Assembly (NCBI GenBank): GCA_036259475.1
Contig: DATABS010000035.1
Location: forward strand, 19,885 to 83,884
Reading direction: 5' to 3'
DNA from: ZC4RG17 sp036259475
GTDB lineage: Bacteria; Actinomycetota; Acidimicrobiia; Spongiisociales; ZC4RG35
DNA length: 64,000 nt
Positions within the stretch are counted from its first letter, which is position 1, and every line of letters starts with the position of its first letter. The notes beneath the pieces are model-generated. The model searched no databases. It was not told the origin of the DNA and saw only the letters and a program-made list of their open reading frames with translations. The translations under genes and the position numbers were made by a program. This document shows, in pieces, positions 34,641 to 42,211 of this stretch.

Positions 34641-35444
34641 TCACTCGTCGAACGTCAGCTCCCCCAACGGCATCACGGAGGCGATTACCTCGTGGACGAG
34701 TTCCTCGTCGACCGCCGGAAAACCGTCGAGTTCGTAGCGGAACGGCTCGCGGAACCACACGTGCACCACGCCGCCGCCATCTTCCAGCCTCCACACCGGA
34801 AAGGCAGAGAGGTCCTCGAAGGCACAGAGGCGCTCGCCGGTGACGACGGCGGTGCACACCGCCTCGACATCGTCGCCGGCGGCCAATTCCACGCCGTCGG
34901 GGTCACGTGACACATTCAGGACCGCGAGTTGTCCAACCGATCGGGAACGGCTGTAGGGCTCCACCGACCACAAACCGAACGCCACGGTCGGATCGTCGGC
35001 CAGCGTCAGCTCTCGACTCTCGATCACGACTTGAGATGTGACGAACGAAACCTCAGTCGGCACGATGCCCGGGAACTCCACTTCCGGCGTGACCGCCACG
35101 ATCTCGGCCGGTGACGCCTGCAGATAACGGGAGGCCGGACCAGAGCGGGCGAAGACCTCCGCCAGGACGGCGCTGGGTTCGGCGTCGGGTGCCGGCGGGC
35201 TGAACTCCCGATTGATCCAATCGGCGGTCCCGGCGGGTCGGGTCAGCGTGGGCAGCGTGGTGGTGGTCGTGGTGGCGGTGGTCGCCACCTCGCCGATCCA
35301 GTCCGACGAGCGCCCGCCCAACTCTCCGAGAGCCTCTTCCGAGCAGCCGGTGAGGGCGAACGCCAACGCCAGGATCATGAGGGACAGGATTCGCCCTCCG
35401 CCGGGGACGGTCCGCCCAGCGCCGTTCTCGCCTACTTGCAGCAT
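34641..35444 (-). CDS. Putative lipoprotein with Thr-rich linker
   Basis: The 267-aa protein has a lipoprotein signal (LMILALAFALTGC, lipobox near residues 30-34), then a low-complexity threonine run (ATTATTTTTT) and a beta-rich extracytoplasmic domain with two further Cys in the C-terminal half (EAVCTAVV, ERLCAFED) that could pair. No enzyme motif recognised. It is divergent from the AroQ-fusion gene. Confidence 0.7.
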   Translation of the reverse strand: MLQVGENGAGRTVPGGGRILSLMILALAFALTGCSEEALGELGGRSSDWIGEVATTATTTTTTLPTLTRPAGTADWINREFSPPAPDAEPSAVLAEVFARSGPASRYLQASPAEIVAVTPEVEFPGIVPTEVSFVTSQVVIESRELTLADDPTVAFGLWSVEPYSRSRSVGQLAVLNVSRDPDGVELAAGDDVEAVCTAVVTGERLCAFEDLSAFPVWRLEDGGGVVHVWFREPFRYELDGFPAVDEELVHEVIASVMPLGELTFDE

Positions 35445-35537
35445 TTACCCCCAGAAAGACGTTTCGCAGGCACCGATCGGTTCCCTCGTGTGGTCGGCGC
35501 GGTCATGATAGAGGTAGGCCGGCACCGCGATCTCCTA

Positions 35538-36680
35538 ATGTCGCCGTGGATGTCGACAGTGCTATGCCTCCATGGGCCCAATCTGAACCAACTCGGCCGT
35601 CGCCAGCCAGAGGTCTACGGCTCCACCACTTTGCCGGAGCTGGAGGCGGCGGTGAACGACTGGGGTCGGACGCTCGGTTTCGAAGTCCGCTGCCTCCAGT
35701 CGAATCACGAAGGCGAACTCGTGGAAGCCATCCACGAAGCTCGTGACGACGCCGGCGTCATCTTCAATCCTGGTGCGCTGACCCACTCGTCGCGGGCGCT
35801 GCAGGATGCAGTGGCGGCGATCGACAGCCCCGTCGTGGAGGTCCATCTCTCGAACATCAGGAAAAGGGAACGATGGAGACGGCGCTCGTTCTTGGCGCCG
35901 GTGGCGGCGGCATCGATCTTCGGGCGGGGGCCGATCGGCTACCGGGACGGATTGCGGCATCTGGCCAACCGGGCCGCCTTCCCGATCGAGACCGTCCGCT
36001 ACGGCCCCCACCCCGATCAGGTGATGGATCTGCGAAGAGGCGAAGCCTCGACCGGCGTGATTCTCGTCCACGGGGGATTCTGGCGGGACGAGTGGGGACG
36101 CGACACCACCGAGTCCTGGGCGGTGGACCTCGCCCGCCGCGGCGTGCCCTCGGCCAATCTCGAATATCGGCGTCTCGACTCGGGCGGCGGCGCGGCCGCC
36201 ACAGTCTCGGACGTGGCGAGGGCGATGGAGGAAGCAACCGACCACCTAGGCACCGACTCCATCGTCGCCGTCGGGCACTCGGTCGGGTCCCAACTCGTCC
36301 TGGCCGCTATGGCGGAAGGGTTCCACGCCGCCGTATCCGCCTTCATCTCGGTGGGCGGGGTGCTCGATCTCGAAGGAGCAGAAAGGGATGGCATCGGCGA
36401 TGGGGCGATCGAGGCCTTCGACCCCGGCTGGTCCCTCTCGCCACTCGGCCTGCCCCCGCCACGGTGCCCGGTGGTGCTGATGCATGGCGGAGCCGACGAC
36501 CTAGTGCCCGACATCCAGTCCCGCCGCTACGCCGACTACCTGACCCACCATCAAGTGGAGCACCTGCTGGGCGTACTCGAGGAGGTGGGCCATTTCGACG
36601 CCCTGAAGGCCTCCTCTCCCGCGTGGACCGGGGCGCTCGACGCACTGGGTCGACTCGGACGACCACTCGGCCAAACGTAA
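35538..36680 (+). CDS. aroQ: Type II 3-dehydroquinate dehydratase fused to an alpha/beta hydrolase
   Basis: About the first 145 residues are a complete type II dehydroquinase: LCLHGPNLNQLGRRQPEVYG (catalytic Arg and Tyr), QSNHEGELVEAIHEA, IFNPGALTHSSRAL (Asn), VEVHLSNIRKRERWRRRSF (His), then FGRGPIGYRDGLRHL. Without a linker it runs into VETVRYGPHP-type hydrolase sequence: GVILVHGGFWRDEWGRD (HGGFW oxyanion motif), VAVGHSVGSQL (nucleophile Ser), VLMHGGADDLVP (Asp) and EVGHFDA (His). The first half makes dehydroshikimate in the shikimate pathway; the second looks like an esterase or kynurenine-formamidase-type enzyme. Starts at 35538 or 35550 are both plausible. Confidence 0.85.
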   Translation: MSPWMSTVLCLHGPNLNQLGRRQPEVYGSTTLPELEAAVNDWGRTLGFEVRCLQSNHEGELVEAIHEARDDAGVIFNPGALTHSSRALQDAVAAIDSPVVEVHLSNIRKRERWRRRSFLAPVAAASIFGRGPIGYRDGLRHLANRAAFPIETVRYGPHPDQVMDLRRGEASTGVILVHGGFWRDEWGRDTTESWAVDLARRGVPSANLEYRRLDSGGGAAATVSDVARAMEEATDHLGTDSIVAVGHSVGSQLVLAAMAEGFHAAVSAFISVGGVLDLEGAERDGIGDGAIEAFDPGWSLSPLGLPPPRCPVVLMHGGADDLVPDIQSRRYADYLTHHQVEHLLGVLEEVGHFDALKASSPAWTGALDALGRLGRPLGQT

Positions 36681-36783
36681 CTTTCCGTATTCTTCCAGAT
36701 GGGGAGTTGCTTGGCTACACCAACAGCCTTACGCTCGACGGTGTCTGACGGGGCCATAGGCCTCTTCGGGCGGAGTCACTGAG

Positions 36784-37377
36784 TTGAGACGCGCACATCC
36801 CCTATTCTTGGTCGCCATTTGGGCGGTGGTGGCACTGTTGGCAGTCGCCGGCTTTGCCGCGTTCCAGATCCAGGGTCGGGAGATCCCCCAGTCCCCTACC
36901 GCCACCCTCGGCCGCGAGGTCGGCGCCCTCGCCGGCCTGGGCTTCAACGCGCCCGACTCCCAGGTGGCCAAGGCGGCCGCGACCTCGGACACCTCATCCG
37001 AGGAGGAGGAACCGACCGCCGAGGACCTCCTGGGCACGACCGATACTTCCGCCCCCGAATCGTTCGATACGGTTCCGACGCATGGTTGGCTGTCCGAGAT
37101 GCAGGTGCGGGCGCTCATCACCGGCTATTTCAACGAGGAGGACGTCAACCGGGCGATCCGGGTGGCATGGTGCCAGTCGCGCTTCAATCCAACCTCGACC
37201 GATCCGGCGACCGGCGGTACGGGACTGTTCCATCATCTTCCGGAGTTCTGGCCGTCGCGGGCGGAGGCCGTCGGGTTCGCCGGTGCCGAGCCCACCGACC
37301 CGGAGGCGAACGTGGCGGCGGCGGCCTATGCCATCTACGAAGAGGGTGGATGGTCGATCTTTCCGTGTACTCCCTGA
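36784..37377 (+). CDS. Membrane-anchored lysozyme-like (transglycosylase) protein
   Basis: The 197-aa protein has one N-terminal membrane segment (about 6-27), an acidic linker (SSEEEEPTAEDLL), and a C-terminal lysozyme-fold domain: NRAIRVAWCQSRFNPTSTDPATGGTGLFHHLPEFWPSRAEAVGFAG, ending GGWSIFPC. Related SLT-like domains cleave peptidoglycan, with E in the usual CESR motif as catalyst; here the motif is CQSR, so the catalytic Glu is replaced by Gln and activity may be lost. The terminal Cys likely pairs with the CQSR Cys. Start TTG 36784. Confidence 0.72.
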   Translation: MRRAHPLFLVAIWAVVALLAVAGFAAFQIQGREIPQSPTATLGREVGALAGLGFNAPDSQVAKAAATSDTSSEEEEPTAEDLLGTTDTSAPESFDTVPTHGWLSEMQVRALITGYFNEEDVNRAIRVAWCQSRFNPTSTDPATGGTGLFHHLPEFWPSRAEAVGFAGAEPTDPEANVAAAAYAIYEEGGWSIFPCTP

Positions 37378-37381
37378 CGCG

Positions 37382-40300
37382 CTAGCGGAAGTCGCGGGAG
37401 CGGACGCTGTAGACGCCGACCTCTTCCATCGACCGGGCAACGAGGTTGGTGACCCCGTGCCGGTACTCGAGGCGGCCTGAGATCACCAGGGCAGAAGCCC
37501 GGCGGGCCAGCGGCCGGTACTTCTCCCAGATGTCGGGCAAGACAATGACGTTGAGCTGGCCGGTCTCGTCCTCGAGGTTGAAGAAGATGACCCCCGAGGC
37601 GGTGCCGGGACGCTGACGGTGAGTGACGACACCTGCCACCTTCACCGAACCGGGCCGGTGCAGCGCCAGTGCCTCACTGACCGAGAGGCATCCACGTTCG
37701 CTCATCTCCCGCCGGACGAACTCGATCGGATGGCGGACCGATATCCCGGTGGCCCACAGGTCGGCGCGGTGGGATTCCTCCTCGCCCATCCGGGGGAGGG
37801 GCGGTGCTTCCGCTCCCGGTGTGAGGGGAAGCCGTCCCGGATCGATCTCGGACAGCGCTCCCGCCGCCCACATGCCGGGACGCCTGTCGAGCCCGATGGA
37901 GGCGAGTGCGCCTACCGCGGCCAGGCCTTCGAGCGACGCCACTCCGAGCCCGGTGCGATGGGCGAGATCCTCGGGTGACACGAAGGGGCCTCCGATGGCG
38001 CGGGCTGCCTCTATCCGGGCGATCTCGGCCGGGCCCAGATTGCGGACGTAGCGGAGCCCCAGGCGGACGGCCACCGCCGGTCGGATCGGGTCATCGACCG
38101 GCCCCCTCCCCCGCCGCCACGCCCGCCCCATGAAGCGGACGATGTCGTCGATGTCGGCGTCCCACGGCTCGATCGTGCAGTCGTGGACAGAGGCGTTGAT
38201 TTCCGGCTGGAGAACCACGACCCCGTGACGCTGTGAGTCCTGGACCAGGCTGTTCGGGGTGTAGAAGCCCATGGGTTGGGCGTTGAGCAGTCCGGCCAGA
38301 TATTCCGCCGGCCAGTGGTGGCGCAGCCAGGCCGACATGTAGACGATGTAGGCGAAGCTGACCGAGTGGGACTCGGGGAAACCGAAGCTGGCGAACCCCT
38401 GCAGCTTCTCCCAGATCTCGTCGGCCGCCGCCCCGGTGATCCCGTTGGCCGCCATCCCGGCGAACACCTCTTCACGTAGCCGTCCCATTGCCTCATCCGA
38501 ACGCTTGTGGGTCATCGCCTGGCGCAGGCGGTCTGATTGGTTGCCGTCGAAGCCGGCGCAGATGCGTGCCATCTCCATCAGCTGTTCCTGGAAGATCGGC
38601 ACACCGAGCGTCTTGGCCAGGATCGGCTCGGTCGACGGATGGGGAAAGCGGATCGCCTCCTCACCGCTGCGGCGGCGCAGGTAAGGATGGACCGACTGGC
38701 CCTGGATCGGGCCCGGCCGGATCAGGGCGACTTCCACCGCCAGGTCGTAGAAGGTGCGGGGCCGCATACGGGGAAGCGTGGCGATCTGCGCCCTCGATTC
38801 GACCTGGAACAATCCCACCGTGTCGGCGTCTCCCAGCGAGTCGTAGATGACCGGTTCTTGGGGAATCGTGGCCAGGTCGATGGCGAGCCCGTGGCTCTCG
38901 TCGATCAGGTCGACCGACAGATGCAGCGCATTGAGCATTCCCAGGCCCAACAGGTCGAACTTGACGATGCCCACGGCGGCGGAATCGTCCTTGTCCCATT
39001 GCAGCACGGTCCTCCCTTCCATCCGTCCCCACTCGAGTGGCACGACCTGCCACAGCGGGCGGTCGGCGATGACCATCCCCCCCGAGTGGATGCCGAGGTG
39101 ACGTGGGAACCCGTCGATGCGACGGCAGATGTCGTATATGAGGTCGGCCGTGAGACCGGCGGGCAGCGGGACCTCGTCCCGCAGGTTGCCCGAATGGCGG
39201 GTGTCGACGTAGCGCGAGAGGGAATCGACCTGCGCCTGGGTGAAACCGAAGGCCTTGCCGACGTCGCGCAGTACCGATCGAGCCCGATAGGTGATGACGT
39301 TGGCCACCATCGCGGCCCGTTCCCGGCCGTAGCGGCGGTAGCAGTACTGGATCACCTCCTCCCGACGGTCCGCCTCCAGGTCGAGATCGATGTCGGGGGC
39401 CCGCCCCCGCTCTTCAGACAGGAAACGTTCGAAGGGCAGATGCAGACGGATGGGATCGACCCGCGTGAGCCCCAGGCACCGGCACACCGCCGAGTCGGCC
39501 CCCGAACCCCTGATCTGACAGTAGATGTCCTGGGAGCGAGCGAAGGTGACCAGATCCCAGACGACGAGGAAGTAGCCGGGAAAGCCGAGACGCTCGATGA
39601 TCCCCAGCTCATGCTCGAGACGGCGCCTGGCCGCGGGATCGATCCCGTCCTTTCCTCCCCCCGGATAGACCGAACGAGCACCTTCCCAGGTGAGGTGGCG
39701 GAGATACTCCATCTCCGAGCGAAAATGGCCCGGCATCGGGAAATCCGGCAGTGAGGGGGCCACCAGGCCGAGGTCGAACGCCAGCCGCTCTCCCAGTTCG
39801 GCGGCCCGGGCGACCGACCCGGGGTAACGGGCGAAGAGGGCCTGCATCTCTTCGGTTGGGCGCAGATGGCGAAGATCGGTCGCCGGGCGGAAGCCGTCTG
39901 CCTCGTCCAGCGACCGACGTCCGGCGATGGCAGCCAGCACCTCGGACAGGTCGGCATCGTCCCGGTCGGCGTAGTGCACCTGATTGGTGGCCACGACCCC
40001 CAGTCCCAGACGCTGGGCTACTTCCCACATGAGGTCGTTGCGACTGTCGTCACCGGGTAGTCCGTGGTTCCACAGCTCGAGATGAAAACGCGACCCGAAC
40101 AGCTCCCGCATCCGGGTAGCCGCCTTCATCGTGCCAGTCAGGTCTCCGCGGGCAGCGGCAGCAGGAACCGCCCCGCCGTGGCATCCGGACAACGCCCATA
40201 CCTGCCGGGTGGCCGCCACCTCGGCCAGGTCGCCCCAGTCGTACGCGGGGCCGTCTTTGACGCCCCGCATCTGGCCCTCGGTGATGAACCGTCCCAGGGC

Positions 40301-40696
40301 CCGATAACCGTCCGGCGAGGCAGCCAGCAGGATGAGATGCTCGGAGGGAGGTTTCCGTGTCGGTTTGCTGCCATGCATCCCGACGCTTCGCCCCCGGCGC
40401 CTTCCGAACGGCTGGCGCTGCGACCGCTCCTCGTCCCACGCTTCTGCCCTCGCCACCGGGTCGGAACCGCCGTGATGGTGGTCCAGCGACATCGCCACCT
40501 CCACCCCGTAGACGGCCGGCAGACCGGCCGCCCGAGCCGCCTGCCAGAACCGGGACACGCCATAGAACCCGTTGTGATCGGTCACGGCCAGCGCCCGGTA
40601 TCCCAACTCCACTGCCCGCTCGACCAGATCCTCGGGGAACGAGGCGCCATCGAGGAAGGAGTAGTTGGTGTGGCAATGGAGTTCGGCGTAGGACAC
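37382..40696 (-). CDS. dnaE2: Error-prone DNA polymerase DnaE2
   Basis: The protein of about 1,105 aa is a C-family polymerase alpha subunit of the DnaE2 branch, which copies damaged DNA with ImuA'/ImuB. It opens SYAELHCHTNYSFLDGASFPEDLVERAVELG (PHP domain), contains the polymerase motif RAPDIDLDLEADRREEVIQY, and ends with an OB-fold (GVVTHRQRPGTASGVIFFNLEDETGQLNVIV). I prefer a GTG start at 40696 over ATG 40705/40708, because TATGAT (40704-40709), the best -10, overlaps those ATGs; GTG follows it by 7 nt. A perfect SOS box lies just upstream. The mutasome partners are at 58315-60238. Confidence 0.95.
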   Translation of the reverse strand: MSYAELHCHTNYSFLDGASFPEDLVERAVELGYRALAVTDHNGFYGVSRFWQAARAAGLPAVYGVEVAMSLDHHHGGSDPVARAEAWDEERSQRQPFGRRRGRSVGMHGSKPTRKPPSEHLILLAASPDGYRALGRFITEGQMRGVKDGPAYDWGDLAEVAATRQVWALSGCHGGAVPAAAARGDLTGTMKAATRMRELFGSRFHLELWNHGLPGDDSRNDLMWEVAQRLGLGVVATNQVHYADRDDADLSEVLAAIAGRRSLDEADGFRPATDLRHLRPTEEMQALFARYPGSVARAAELGERLAFDLGLVAPSLPDFPMPGHFRSEMEYLRHLTWEGARSVYPGGGKDGIDPAARRRLEHELGIIERLGFPGYFLVVWDLVTFARSQDIYCQIRGSGADSAVCRCLGLTRVDPIRLHLPFERFLSEERGRAPDIDLDLEADRREEVIQYCYRRYGRERAAMVANVITYRARSVLRDVGKAFGFTQAQVDSLSRYVDTRHSGNLRDEVPLPAGLTADLIYDICRRIDGFPRHLGIHSGGMVIADRPLWQVVPLEWGRMEGRTVLQWDKDDSAAVGIVKFDLLGLGMLNALHLSVDLIDESHGLAIDLATIPQEPVIYDSLGDADTVGLFQVESRAQIATLPRMRPRTFYDLAVEVALIRPGPIQGQSVHPYLRRRSGEEAIRFPHPSTEPILAKTLGVPIFQEQLMEMARICAGFDGNQSDRLRQAMTHKRSDEAMGRLREEVFAGMAANGITGAAADEIWEKLQGFASFGFPESHSVSFAYIVYMSAWLRHHWPAEYLAGLLNAQPMGFYTPNSLVQDSQRHGVVVLQPEINASVHDCTIEPWDADIDDIVRFMGRAWRRGRGPVDDPIRPAVAVRLGLRYVRNLGPAEIARIEAARAIGGPFVSPEDLAHRTGLGVASLEGLAAVGALASIGLDRRPGMWAAGALSEIDPGRLPLTPGAEAPPLPRMGEEESHRADLWATGISVRHPIEFVRREMSERGCLSVSEALALHRPGSVKVAGVVTHRQRPGTASGVIFFNLEDETGQLNVIVLPDIWEKYRPLARRASALVISGRLEYRHGVTNLVARSMEEVGVYSVRSRDFR

Positions 40697-40710
40697 CTTT
40701 GCCATCATAT

Positions 40711-40724
40711 CGAACAGACGTTCG
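40711..40724 (-). promoter_or_regulatory. LexA (SOS) box in the dnaE2 promoter
   Basis: CGAACAGACGTTCG is a perfect LexA operator, extended to TCGAAC-AGAC-GTTCGA (40710-40725). It lies directly upstream of the dnaE2 -10 TATGAT. A candidate -35, TTCGTG, lies 18 nt upstream of that -10. Confidence 0.92.
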
Positions 40725-40739
40725 ATGCACGAATGCACC

Positions 40740-40774
40740 GGTAGTAGGTGGTAGGTAGTGAGTCGTGGGTCACT
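40740..40774. repeat. Degenerate heptanucleotide repeat upstream of dnaE2
   Basis: Consecutive 7-mers GGTAGTA, GGTGGTA, GGTAGTG, AGTCGTG, GGTCACT form a decayed tandem array in the 235-bp gap between dnaE2 and dodecin. Nothing else is recognised in the rest of that gap. Confidence 0.5.
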
Positions 40775-40930
40775 GACCACGTCAACTGCGGACCGGTCTT
40801 CACCACGGATCCTTGGTTTCGCGGTTCGCGTCTCGGAAGTGTGGCTGGGGGCGCGGGGGTACCTACACGCACCAGTCAGTACCGGTGAGCCGGATCCCGT
40901 AGTCTCCTCCGATCCGCCCAGGAGACACAC

Positions 40931-41152
40931 ATGCAGATCCAGAAGACCATCCGCCTCACCGGCAGTTCGCCCGACTCGATCGAGGACGCGGTGCGCACCG
41001 TTCTCGCTCGCGCCGCCGTCACCATCGCCGACATCGTCCGCTGGGACATGGTCAGGGCGGGAGGAAGAGTCGATGATTCCGGAGTGCCCACAGAGTTCGA
41101 GGTGACCGTCGATGTGACATTCGGTATCAGAGACTCCGTGGAACACGGGTGA
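40931..41152 (+). CDS. Dodecin family flavin-binding protein
   Basis: The 73-aa protein (begins MQIQKTIRLTGSSPDSIEDAV, ends FEVTVDVTFGIRDS) matches dodecins, which assemble into hollow 12-mers that store flavin or CoA. The GSSPDSIEDAVRTVLARA helix and the W near residue 38 (DIVRWDMV), which stacks on flavin, are present. An AGGAGA ribosome binding site precedes the ATG. The stop overlaps the next start (GTGA). Confidence 0.85.
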   Translation: MQIQKTIRLTGSSPDSIEDAVRTVLARAAVTIADIVRWDMVRAGGRVDDSGVPTEFEVTVDVTFGIRDSVEHG

Positions 41153-42132
41153 ACGGAGCCCTACCCGACCCGGCCTCGCTGGGCGAGGGCATCCATCTCA
41201 TTCCGCTCCCGCTTCCCTTCCGGTCCCCGGCCTGGGTGAACGGCTACGCCATCGAAACACCCGACGGGGTCACCTTGGTCGACTGCGGCTGCGACTGGGA
41301 ACCAGGACGCCAGGCGCTCGGAGCGGGGCTCACCCAACTGGGCCTCGGCGACGCCCCGATCGAGGCGCTCATCGTGAGCCACCTCCACCCCGATCACGTC
41401 GGGATGGCGGGACGGGTGATGGTCGAGCACGGGGCGCGGTTCATCATGCATCGCAGAGCTGCACGCCTGGTCGACCGATACAACGACACGCCGGGTTTCG
41501 TCGCCCGCAACCTCACGCTCGCCGCCCGCCACGGCGTGCCCCCATCCGAGGCGGCGATGCTGGCGGGCGAAGTCGAGCGACCGGCCTACATGCCGTTGAT
41601 CCCATCGCCCGATGTCGTGGTCGACGACGGGGATGCCATCGACCTGGGTGAGGGGCGGCATCTCGAGGTCCTTCACACTCCAGGTCATGAGCCTTCGCAC
41701 ATCTGCCTGCGCGACTCTCGGAGCGGTGTGATCTTCTCCGGCGACCACGTCCTTCCCCGGATCTCACCTGTGATCATGTTCGACGAGGACTTCGACGATG
41801 TGTTGGGCGACTATCTGGCTTCCTTGCGCCGCCTGTTGGACGTTCCCATCGGACTCACCTTCCCGGCGCACGGCGGGATCATCGAAAGGGGAGGCGCCCG
41901 GGTGGATCAGATCCTCCTCCACCACGCGCGCCGTCTCGATCAGATGCGCCAGGTGGCCCGGTCCGCTTCCCTTACCGCCTGGTCACTGGTGGGCACGGTC
42001 TTTCGACCCAACCTCTCCCCCATCGATCAGCGGCTGGCTCTGCGAGAGACGGTGGCCCATCTCGAGCATCTCCGCCTGGCGGGTCGCCTCGACAGCGAGG
42101 CTCGCGACGGCGTCGTTTGGTACCGGGGTTGA
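41149..42132 (+). CDS. Metallo-beta-lactamase fold hydrolase
   Basis: The 327-aa protein has the zinc motif VSHLHPDHVGMAG near residue 79, then HTPGHEPSHICL and FSGDHVLPRI, and a C-terminal helical region with FPAHGG. This architecture is seen in MBL-fold hydrolases related to glyoxalase II and lactonases; the C-terminal winged-helix-like tail (LRETVAHLEHLRLAGRLDSE) is typical of the LACTB2-type branch, whose members cut RNA or thioesters. Its GTG start overlaps the dodecin stop, so the two are coupled. Confidence 0.85.
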   Translation: MNGALPDPASLGEGIHLIPLPLPFRSPAWVNGYAIETPDGVTLVDCGCDWEPGRQALGAGLTQLGLGDAPIEALIVSHLHPDHVGMAGRVMVEHGARFIMHRRAARLVDRYNDTPGFVARNLTLAARHGVPPSEAAMLAGEVERPAYMPLIPSPDVVVDDGDAIDLGEGRHLEVLHTPGHEPSHICLRDSRSGVIFSGDHVLPRISPVIMFDEDFDDVLGDYLASLRRLLDVPIGLTFPAHGGIIERGGARVDQILLHHARRLDQMRQVARSASLTAWSLVGTVFRPNLSPIDQRLALRETVAHLEHLRLAGRLDSEARDGVVWYRG

Positions 42133-42211
42133 CTCCCTTCGACGCACCGAGATACAGCCGTGTATGGTCTCCGACAGGCCGCCAGGCCGGATCGAGTAGA
42201 AGGGGAATTAG

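Noticed and set aside
36729..37121. 130-codon minus-strand frame opposite the lysozyme-like gene.
   Set aside because: The plus-strand frame has a membrane segment and a recognisable lysozyme-like domain; the minus frame is Ser/Ala/Pro-rich with no features.
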